DNA of 6,249 nucleotides from Pseudomonadota bacterium (lineage in GTDB: Bacteria > Myxococcota > UBA9042 > PHBI01): NCBI GenBank assembly GCA_005772945.1, contig SXIE01000298.1, positions 1 to 6,249 of the forward strand. The letters are read 5' to 3'. Below the pieces are notes generated by a model. It was not told where the DNA came from, did no database searches, and was given only the letters and a program-made list of their open reading frames with translations. The translations under genes were made by a program, and so were the position numbers. Below are positions 1 through 4,560 of this stretch, one piece after another (position 1 is the first letter of the stretch; every line of letters starts with the position of its first letter).

Positions 1-415
1 CGTCGTAGAAGGCGCGCGCATCCTCCTCGCTGTCGAAGTAGCCGGCGGTCCAGCCCCAATAGGTCCAGCACCCCGCCAAGCGCCGAAACACCTGGCGCGA
101 GTCACGCTCGCCGACCATGCGCTGCTTCTCGGGGAGCGCCGCGATGGCCTCGTGATCGGGCTCCGAGCGCGCGAGCCACGCCGGCACGCCAGCCTCGACG
201 ATCGGCCGGAGCCGCGCCGGGATCCCGGCCTTGCGGAAATACTTCTGCGCCAAAACGTCGACCGCGACCTGCGTCCAGCTGACCGGCACCGCGATCGCGG
301 TCGCCTCGAAGACGACGGTCCCGTCCGGATTCACGATGCGCGAGTTGCGATCCGCGAACGGGATCGAGGCGAACGCATCACGGCCGGTCTCGGTGAAACG
401 ACGTTGAATCCTCAT
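1..415 (-). CDS. nrdJ: Vitamin B12-dependent (class II) ribonucleotide reductase, N-terminal part
   Basis: This enzyme reduces ribonucleotides to deoxyribonucleotides in the cytoplasm. It uses adenosylcobalamin to make its radical, so it works with or without oxygen. The visible 138 residues start MRIQRRFTETGRD. They contain the N-terminal signatures I associate with NrdJ: an RIVNPDGTVVFE stretch at about 26-37, WTQVAVDVLAQKYFRKAGIP at 47-66, and RQVFRRLAGCWTYWGW followed by GYFDSEEDARAFYD at 107-138. The rest, including the catalytic barrel and cobalamin-binding parts, lies beyond position 1, so this is truncated by the window and not a broken gene. The ATG at 415-413 is supported by a GGAGG at 429-425, nine bases upstream. 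The gene runs divergently from smpB. Two NrdR-like boxes about 330-377 bases upstream suggest NrdR control. No B12-box sequence typical of cobalamin riboswitches was found in the leader. Family assignment is confident; the residue signatures are recalled, not searched. Confidence 0.93.
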   Translation of the reverse strand, partial: MRIQRRFTETGRDAFASIPFADRNSRIVNPDGTVVFEATAIAVPVSWTQVAVDVLAQKYFRKAGIPARLRPIVEAGVPAWLARSEPDHEAIAALPEKQRMVGERDSRQVFRRLAGCWTYWGWTAGYFDSEEDARAFYD

Positions 416-573
416 AACAGGGCGCCTCCAGGATGCCCCTCGTGGACGGCGAGGGGGGTTTGACGACGGTCGAAGAGGGAACGAGACGGTACGGACACCG
501 GAGCCCGGGGCGGGCTCGGCGCGCAAGCGGCGATCGTCGTGGGCGCGAGGCGGCATCCCCGCGCACCACGGCA

Positions 574-594
574 GGCACGTCCGGCGGACTTGCC
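574..594. other. Short interrupted hairpin in the nrdJ leader
   Basis: GGCA-c-GTCC-ggc-GGAC-t-TGCC forms two 4-bp stems separated by one mismatched pair and closed by a 3-base loop. It lies inside the presumed nrdJ 5' leader and would form in the RNA of either strand. There is no T-tract, so it is not a standard terminator. It may be a leader structure or chance in GC-rich DNA. Confidence 0.3.
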
Positions 595-639
595 GAACAC
601 GCAAGAAGAGTATGAATCTGGCGTACTTAGCTACGGGAG

Positions 640-664
640 CGGGCGGGAGCCCGGTCGTTGTTTT
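640..664 (+). terminator. Weak terminator-like hairpin on the plus strand
   Basis: CGGGC (640-644), loop GGGA, GCCCG (649-653) is followed by GTCGTTGTTTTC, a T-rich run on the plus strand. The stem is only 5 bp and no plus-strand gene is known upstream of it. Either it ends an unannotated small transcript antisense to the nrdJ leader, or it is coincidental. The same place also has the 7-base direct repeat CGGGAGC (634-640 and 644-650). Confidence 0.25.
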
Positions 665-744
665 CGTGGCGCGAGGGAGGGCACATAGCAGCGTCCCTCG
701 TCACACCCCACATCCCATCCTGTTGCGATGTCGTCAAAAAACAC

Positions 745-760
745 ACGCAACATTTAGTGT
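745..760. promoter_or_regulatory. NrdR-like operator box 1 (nrdJ-proximal)
   Basis: The 16 bases ACGCAACATTTAGTGT agree with the known NrdR box consensus (acaCwAtATaTwGtgt) at 13 of 16 positions. All of the most conserved core positions (C4, A6, A8, T9, T11, G13) are kept. NrdR is the ATP/dATP-sensing zinc-ribbon/ATP-cone repressor of ribonucleotide reductase genes. The box lies 330 bases upstream of the nrdJ ATG, and its AT-rich core could include the -10 element of a promoter firing toward nrdJ. It is slightly closer to nrdJ than the second box. The distance to smpB on the other side is similar (343 bases), so assignment to nrdJ rests on function. Confidence 0.6.
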
Positions 761-776
761 CCAGCGGACCCGCGAA

Positions 777-792
777 CCACCACATCTGGCGC
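777..792. promoter_or_regulatory. NrdR-like operator box 2 (nrdJ-distal)
   Basis: The 16 bases CCACCACATCTGGCGC keep the same six core positions of the NrdR consensus (C4, A6, A8, T9, T11, G13) but match poorly at the flanks (9 of 16 overall). Alone it would be weak. Its value is the spacing: it begins exactly 32 bases after box 1, leaving 16 bases between them. That is the roughly three-helical-turn spacing known for paired NrdR boxes, which bind on one face of the DNA. Confidence 0.5.
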
Positions 793-936
793 GATATATG
801 GGCAGCGATCCGGGGCGGCGGTAGCGGGTTCTCTCATACTCGCAGGGCCCTTGCCTCGCCGTTTTCTGCAAATCACCGAAACCAGCGAAACCCCGTGCTT
901 TCTGGCCGTGGTCAAAAACGCGACTGGGCGACGCCG

Positions 937-955
937 GGGGGTCGAAGGGACCCCC
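937..955. other. 7-bp hairpin upstream of smpB
   Basis: GGGGGTC (937-943), loop GAAGG, GACCCCC (949-955) is a perfect 7-bp stem. It has no T-tract on either side. If smpB transcription begins upstream, this lies in its 5' untranslated region about 150 bases before the start codon. Function unknown. Confidence 0.35.
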
Positions 956-971
956 GAACACCTCGGAATCA

Positions 972-1019
972 CGGCGCGATCCGGCGTGCGCGCAAAACGG
1001 GTGGCGGCGCGATCGGGCG
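972..1019. repeat. Imperfect 15-base direct repeat upstream of smpB
   Basis: CGGCGCGATCCGGCG at 972-986 recurs as CGGCGCGATCGGGCG at 1005-1019, with 14 of 15 bases identical and starts 33 bases apart, close to three helical turns. A shorter relative, GCGATCCGG, occurs at 805-813. It could be a protein-binding pair upstream of smpB, but GC-rich DNA produces such matches by chance. Confidence 0.3.
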
Positions 1020-1091
1020 GCGATGACGGCGTCGTAGGCAGCACGAGAGCGGCGCGGTACGGTGGCGCGAGCCCGAGGTCCCGGGCAGCGC

Positions 1092-1095
1092 GGAG
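1092..1095 (+). promoter_or_regulatory. Ribosome-binding site deciding the GTG start of smpB
   Basis: GGAG at 1092-1095 stands eight bases before the GTG at 1104. The only in-frame upstream ATG (1062) has no comparable site and would add 14 Arg/Gly-rich residues not expected in SmpB. Confidence 0.6.
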
Positions 1096-1103
1096 CCGAC
1101 GAC

Positions 1104-1595
1104 GTGAGTGGAAAGCCGGAGAAACAGGCGACGAAAGGCGACGGCGACGTCGCGACGAACCGCAAGGCGCGCCACGCCTACGCGATCGAGCAGACCTGGG
1201 AGGCCGGGCTCGCGCTGCGCGGCAGCGAGGTCAAGTCGCTGCGCGCCGCGGCGGTCACGATCGGCGACGGCTTCGTCATCGAGGACGGCGGCGAGCTGTG
1301 GCTGATGAACGTCCACGTCAACGAGTACGCGCAGGCCAACCAGCACAACCACGAGCCGATGCGCAAACGGAAGCTGCTGCTGCATCGCAGTGAGATCGAG
1401 GCGATCACCAAGCAGATCCAGGAGCGAGGGCGCACCTGCGTGCCGCTGCGTTTCTACTTCGAGCGGGGGCTCGCAAAGGTCGAGATCGCGACGTGCGTCG
1501 GCAAGAAGCTCCACGACCAGCGCGAGTCCTTGAAGGAGAAAGACGCCAAACGCGACATGGACCGGGCGCGCCAGGGGCGTGGCGACGACGATTGA
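1104..1595 (+). CDS. smpB: SsrA-binding protein SmpB
   Basis: SmpB binds the tRNA-like domain of tmRNA (SsrA) and brings it to stalled ribosomes for trans-translation. That frees the ribosome and tags the incomplete peptide for degradation. From the GTG start the protein has 163 residues, the usual family length. Visible family blocks are NRKARHAYAIEQTWEAGLAL then RGSEVKSLRAA (about 19-49), the ELWLMNVHVNEYAQ block, NHEPMRKRKLLLHRSEI in the middle, VPLRFYFERGLAKVEIA, and the basic C-terminal GKKLHDQRESLKEKDAKRDMDRAR tail. That tail is known to enter the empty mRNA channel. The tail has DQR where DKR is usual, a small deviation. The first 18 residues are a poorly conserved charged extension. 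The next plus-strand gene starts 109 bases later. The tmRNA gene itself is not in the window. Confidence 0.97.
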   Translation: MSGKPEKQATKGDGDVATNRKARHAYAIEQTWEAGLALRGSEVKSLRAAAVTIGDGFVIEDGGELWLMNVHVNEYAQANQHNHEPMRKRKLLLHRSEIEAITKQIQERGRTCVPLRFYFERGLAKVEIATCVGKKLHDQRESLKEKDAKRDMDRARQGRGDDD

Positions 1596-1603
1596 GGGCG
1601 CGA

Positions 1604-1659
1604 CGGGCGTCGGCTGCATGTCGATGCGTGACGGCGGCGAGCTTGCCAGCGGACGCCCG
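1604..1659. other. Long-range 8-bp dyad after smpB
   Basis: CGGGCGTC (1604-1611) is the reverse complement of GACGCCCG (1652-1659), separated by 40 bases and starting 8 bases after the smpB stop. It could close a large stem-loop ending smpB transcription, but there is no T-tract and the loop is long. The same gap contains a poor promoter candidate for the next gene, TTGCCA at 1643-1648 with TACCCA 18 bases later. I would not rely on either. Confidence 0.25.
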
Positions 1660-1704
1660 GCCCTGGTACCCATACGAGGGTTCGGCTCCGTGGGAGGTGG
1701 TGGA

Positions 1705-2295
1705 ATGAAGCGAGTCCTCGGTGTGGTGGCGGCTCTCGGTTGCGCGGTCGTCATGTCCTCGGCGGTGTCCACGACGGCCCACGCGACGACGGTGCTGAAG
1801 GTGTCCGTCGAGGAGATGACGCGGACGGCCGACTGGGTCGTGCGCGCGCGCGTCCTCGGCGTCACGAACGTCGACCTGCAGGCCGAGGGCAAGGGCCTCT
1901 TCACGGACGTCGAGCTCGCGATCGACGAGGTCCTGCGCGGAAAAGACGTCCCGAGCCGCTATGTCCTGCGGCTGCTCGGCGGGGTCGGCAAGAATCGGCT
2001 GGCGATGGCCATCCCTGGCATGCCGCGCTTCGTCCAGGGTGAGGAGGTCGTCCTCTTCCTCGAGAAGACCAGCGTCGGGCACGTGCCGTCGGGGCTCGGG
2101 CAGGGCGTCTGGCGCGTCGTGCGCACGCCGGCCACGATGCCGCTCGTGCTCCAGTCGACCGAGGACATGCGGCTCATGACGCGTGCCCCGAGCGGCGCGA
2201 TCGTCGAGGCTCCGCCGGCCCCGCCACTGTCGGCCAAGCTGCTCGGCGACCTCGCGCGCGAGGTTCGCGCGGTGGCCGCCCTCCCGACCCCCTGA
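1705..2295 (+). CDS. Exported protein of unknown function, upstream partner of the matrixin protease
   Basis: This is a 196-residue protein starting MKRVLGVVAALGCAVVMSS, a clear Sec-type signal peptide: positive start, hydrophobic core, and AHA at 25-27 for signal peptidase I. Mature protein would begin TTVLKV. The body reads as a compact beta-rich domain. One stretch, DVELAIDEVLRGKDVPSRYVL, continues into a Gly-rich LLGGVGK turn, MAIPGMPRF, then GEEVVLFLEK and GLGQGVWRVV. The end is Pro/Ala-rich. No cysteine remains after signal removal, so it is not a lipoprotein. I recognise no named domain. The ATG at 1705 is chosen over an earlier in-frame ATG (1579, overlapping smpB) because GGGAGG at 1692-1697 precedes it by seven bases and it begins exactly at the signal peptide. 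The secreted metalloprotease follows 52 bases later on the same strand, so joint expression and a joint role outside the cytoplasm are likely. Inhibitor, chaperone or accessory roles are inference only. Confidence 0.82.
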   Translation: MKRVLGVVAALGCAVVMSSAVSTTAHATTVLKVSVEEMTRTADWVVRARVLGVTNVDLQAEGKGLFTDVELAIDEVLRGKDVPSRYVLRLLGGVGKNRLAMAIPGMPRFVQGEEVVLFLEKTSVGHVPSGLGQGVWRVVRTPATMPLVLQSTEDMRLMTRAPSGAIVEAPPAPPLSAKLLGDLAREVRAVAALPTP

Positions 2296-2298
2296 GTA

Positions 2299-2319
2299 GA
2301 GCGCGGTCCCGGCGCGCTC
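2299..2319. other. Intercistronic hairpin between the exported protein and the protease
   Basis: GAGCGCG (2299-2305), loop GTCCCGG, CGCGCTC (2313-2319) is a perfect 7-bp stem starting three bases after the stop codon at 2295 and ending 17 bases before the protease ribosome-binding site. There is no T-tract. It could attenuate transcription, protect the upstream message end, or lower protease yield relative to the first gene. Confidence 0.4.
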
Positions 2320-2347
2320 GCTCGCATCGTTCTGCTGGAGACGGCTC

Positions 2348-4549
2348 ATGGCGCAGCTCCGACGGCAGCCGCGTGGCGGCTTCGGTCTACGTGGTTTTGC
2401 GGTCGGCTTGGGCGTGTGGATCGCCTTGGCCGCCCTTGGCGGGGCCGCGCGCGCGAACAGCGTGTCGCTCGCCGGCAACGACAGCGGCGCGCTCGTCCGC
2501 TGGCCGACGAACAAGGTCAGCTACAAGCTGCACCCGAACTGCTCGGCGGACCTCGACAAACAACAGTGCCTGAACGGCGTGCGCGCGGCCTTTCAAGCGT
2601 GGACCGGGCAGGGCTGCTCGAGCCTCTCCTTTCAAGAGGACACCTCGGCCTGGACCAACAACGCGCTTCAATTGACCGCCTTCGGCTACGAGAACGGCAA
2701 GAACGAGTTCGTGTGGATCGAGGACAATCGCTGGGTGTCCGGCGAGTACGTGCTCGGTGTGACGGTCCCGTATTTCGACGTCCAGAGCGGCGCCATCTCC
2801 GAGGCCGACATCGTCTTCAATGGGTATCTGCAGACGTGGCAGATGGACGGGGCGGACTACTCGACCGACGTCGTGAGCGTCGCGGTCCACGAGATCGGCC
2901 ACTTCATCGGCCTGCAGCACGTCCTCTACGGTTTCTCGGAAAACGACCCGCCGACGATGGCGCCCGAGCAGGACTCGTTCATGAAGTCGCGCACGCCCAA
3001 CGCCGATGACCTCGCAGGCGTGTGCTTCCTCTACCCGAGCGGCGCGTTCCAGTGCGCGAGCAACGCGGATTGTCCGCTCGTCGTGGGCGACGGCGCGAAC
3101 GGCGAATACTACGTCGGCCAACTGGCATGCGACGGTCAGGGGCGCTGCGGGGGGATCTCGAATGCGCTGCCCGAGCCGACGCAGGAGCTCGGCGAGTCGT
3201 GTGTCGGCGACGGCGACTGCAAAGACCAGATGACCTGCTACCCGATTGGGGCCGGCAGGCGCGTGTGCGCGAGCGAGTGCACGACCAACCCCGACAGCTG
3301 CCCGAACGGCTATGACTGCACGCCGTACTCGAACCAGCCGAGCCTCGGTCTGTGCTTCGCGGGGCAGGCGCAGGGAACGGCGCCCAACGGCGCCTCGTGC
3401 AGCAGCAGCAACGAGTGCGCGAGTCGGCTGTGCGCGCCCGACTCGGGCGGGCCGGTGTGCCGCGAGCCGTGCCACAGCTCCGGTGAATGCGCGGCGAGCG
3501 AGACGTGCCAAGCGATCCCGGGCGCAGGACTCGGGGCGTGCGTCGCGGGGCAGACGACGCCGACGGTCAAGGACAACGGCGCTGCGTGCGAGAGCAGCGA
3601 CCAGTGCAAGAGCGGGCTCTGCGCGGGCTCGGGCTTCAACTACGTGTGCTCGCAGCCGTGCTCGAGCGGCGCCCCGTGTCCAGGTGGCTTCACGTGCGTG
3701 GGGCTGGGCGGCGGCGGTGGCGCGTGCTTCCAGAACGAGAACAAGGGGGTCGGCGACACCTGCGAGGACGGCTCGGAGTGCCTGAGCGGGCTCTGCTTCC
3801 TGACCGCGGACGAGACGAGCGCGTTCTGCGCCGGCAGGTGCACGACGCACGCGGACTGCCCGTGCAAGATGCAATGCGAGACGCTGCAGTACTACGACGC
3901 GCAGAACCAGCTGCGGACCGAGAAGCTGTGCAATCCGGGTCTGGCGATCGCGTGCCTGCCGCCGGGAGCGGCCTGCACCAGCGAATCGGAGTGCGCCGGC
4001 GGGGCGTGCTTCCATGGCGCATGCGAGGTGGCGTGCCCGGCGGTCTTGGCCGGCGGCGGATGCCCGAGCGGCCAAGGTTGCGCGCGCATCGACGCGAGCG
4101 GCGTCGATGGGATCTGTCAGCCCCCAGGCGGCAAGCCGGCGGGCGACGCGTGCGGCCAGGACAACGCATGCGCGAGCCTCTTCTGCAACGCCAACACCTG
4201 CGCCACGCCCTGCAACCCCTTCGGCGCGAACACCTGCGGACCCGGTCGCGTGTGCGGCGAGACGGCGACGTCCCAGCTCGGCGTGTGCCAGGCGGCGCCG
4301 GAGGATGAAACGGGGCCCGAGGTCGGGCCGGATGAGCCGGGGCCGGACGGGCCCGCACCGGACGGCGACGACACCGTCCCGGCGACCGCGCCGCCCTCGA
4401 CCCAAGGCGGGGTCGGCGGACAGCACTCGGGGTGCGCCGCGGGGCCGGGCGACGGACTCGCAGGGCTGCTCGCGGCCTTGTGCGGCGCGCAGTGGGCACG
4501 GCGGCGACGGTCGGCGGACGCTGGATTCAGGATTCGCTCGCGCGGTTAG
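2348..4549 (+). CDS. Secreted matrixin-type zinc metalloprotease with Cys-rich repeats and MYXO-CTERM-like tail
   Basis: This is a 733-residue extracellular protease. In order: a signal peptide (1-36, cleavage after ARA); a catalytic domain starting almost at once (RWPTNKVSYKL at 51-61); the zinc site HEIGHFIGLQH at 181-191, with zinc ligands His181, His185 and His191 and catalytic Glu182; and the Met-turn with Met204 in PPTMAP, which together define metzincins of the matrixin type. The catalytic domain ends near DDLAGVCFLYP (about 219-229). A Cys-rich stalk of six repeat units follows (285-647), then an acidic Pro/Gly/Asp linker (about 650-680), then GC at 695-696, a short hydrophobic run and RRRR at 718-721. 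There is no PRCGxPD-type cysteine switch or obvious propeptide, so activity must be restrained some other way. GGAG at 2337-2340 lies seven bases before the ATG. The exported protein lies 52 bases upstream. The last 12 residues, after the arginines, are an unusual extension. Substrate unknown. Confidence 0.93.
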   Translation: MAQLRRQPRGGFGLRGFAVGLGVWIALAALGGAARANSVSLAGNDSGALVRWPTNKVSYKLHPNCSADLDKQQCLNGVRAAFQAWTGQGCSSLSFQEDTSAWTNNALQLTAFGYENGKNEFVWIEDNRWVSGEYVLGVTVPYFDVQSGAISEADIVFNGYLQTWQMDGADYSTDVVSVAVHEIGHFIGLQHVLYGFSENDPPTMAPEQDSFMKSRTPNADDLAGVCFLYPSGAFQCASNADCPLVVGDGANGEYYVGQLACDGQGRCGGISNALPEPTQELGESCVGDGDCKDQMTCYPIGAGRRVCASECTTNPDSCPNGYDCTPYSNQPSLGLCFAGQAQGTAPNGASCSSSNECASRLCAPDSGGPVCREPCHSSGECAASETCQAIPGAGLGACVAGQTTPTVKDNGAACESSDQCKSGLCAGSGFNYVCSQPCSSGAPCPGGFTCVGLGGGGGACFQNENKGVGDTCEDGSECLSGLCFLTADETSAFCAGRCTTHADCPCKMQCETLQYYDAQNQLRTEKLCNPGLAIACLPPGAACTSESECAGGACFHGACEVACPAVLAGGGCPSGQGCARIDASGVDGICQPPGGKPAGDACGQDNACASLFCNANTCATPCNPFGANTCGPGRVCGETATSQLGVCQAAPEDETGPEVGPDEPGPDGPAPDGDDTVPATAPPSTQGGVGGQHSGCAAGPGDGLAGLLAALCGAQWARRRRSADAGFRIRSRG
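3200..4288 (+). repeat. Six tandem eight-Cys protein repeats in the protease stalk
   Basis: The protein repeats a ladder of the form G-x-x-C, C, (S/G)-x-L-C, C, P-C, C, C, G-x-C. The first cysteines are residues 285, 351, 414, 472, 543 and 602, and the last cysteine is 647. Unit lengths are 58-71 residues. Five units have eight cysteines. The fourth has two more, in DCPC and AIAC, suggesting one extra disulfide. A partial Cys cluster (CASNADC, ACDGQGRC) precedes unit 1. The units are diverged in sequence, so this is an old expansion and not a recent DNA duplication. Such ladders are common in large secreted myxobacterial proteins. The presumed role is a disulfide-rigid stalk or a binding surface. 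Confidence 0.85.
4427..4546 (+). other. MYXO-CTERM-like C-terminal sorting signal within the protease
   Basis: This segment encodes SGCAAGPGDG, then LAGLLAALCGAQWA and RRRR, then a 12-residue tail. MYXO-CTERM signals have an invariant Cys near a hydrophobic helix and an Arg cluster at the very end. They are thought to be processed by myxosortase, a CPBP-family intramembrane protease, leaving the protein on the cell surface. Cys696 would be the processing or modification residue. The hydrophobic stretch is short (about 14 residues, including a Cys and Gln), so this copy may be a weak or decayed signal. Confidence 0.72.
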
Positions 4550-4560
4550 TCGTCCGCGCG
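4539..4560. terminator. Hairpin enclosing both convergent stop codons
   Basis: CGCGCGG (4539-4545), loop TTAGTCGT (4546-4553), CCGCGCG (4554-4560) is a perfect 7-bp stem, symmetric on both strands. The loop holds the protease TAG (4547-4549) and the TAA of the convergent gene (4548-4546). There is no T-tract, so it is an atypical bidirectional terminator candidate or a message 3'-end stabiliser. Confidence 0.45.

Larger units (their letters stand above)
416..1103. other. Long intergenic region between divergent nrdJ and smpB
   Basis: This is a 688-base stretch without a convincing gene. Open frames exist on both strands but look like GC-driven shadows: they are Arg/Pro-rich, have no recognisable domain, and lack a good ribosome-binding site. 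It contains the nrdJ leader (about 330 bases from the operator boxes to the ATG), the NrdR-like boxes, small hairpins at 574-594, 640-653 and 937-955, and a 15-base imperfect direct repeat before smpB. The stretch at 730-800 is locally richer in A and T than its surroundings, as expected of a promoter region. I could not pick out a confident -35/-10 pair for either gene. No tRNA, tmRNA or B12-box pattern was seen. Confidence 0.6.

Noticed and set aside
555..600. Possible B12-box-like stretch in the nrdJ leader (minus strand AGTCCGCCGG...GTGCCTGCC)
   Set aside because: It resembles the consensus only if a five-base insertion is allowed, and the conserved GCCACTG element and surrounding stems are missing.
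1062..1103. ATG start 14 codons upstream of the smpB GTG
   Set aside because: No ribosome-binding site precedes it, and the added residues are not typical of SmpB.
416..1103. tmRNA (ssrA) or tRNA gene next to smpB
   Set aside because: No acceptor-stem pairing, T-loop GGTTCGA pattern or tag-peptide frame was found on either strand.
734..1165. 143-residue open frame on the minus strand opposite the smpB upstream region
   Set aside because: Composition is Arg/Ser/Pro-rich with no domain, it overlaps the NrdR-like box at 745-760 and the smpB start, and no good ribosome-binding site was seen. It is a GC-driven shadow.
1838..1856. Alternating GCGCGC tract in the exported protein gene as possible Z-DNA
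   Set aside because: It encodes the in-frame VRARV segment and is ordinary codon use for this GC content.
969..1904. 311-residue minus-strand open frame across smpB and the exported protein
   Set aside because: It is antisense to two well-supported genes. Its sequence is low-complexity with no motif, as expected when high-GC genes are read on the other strand.
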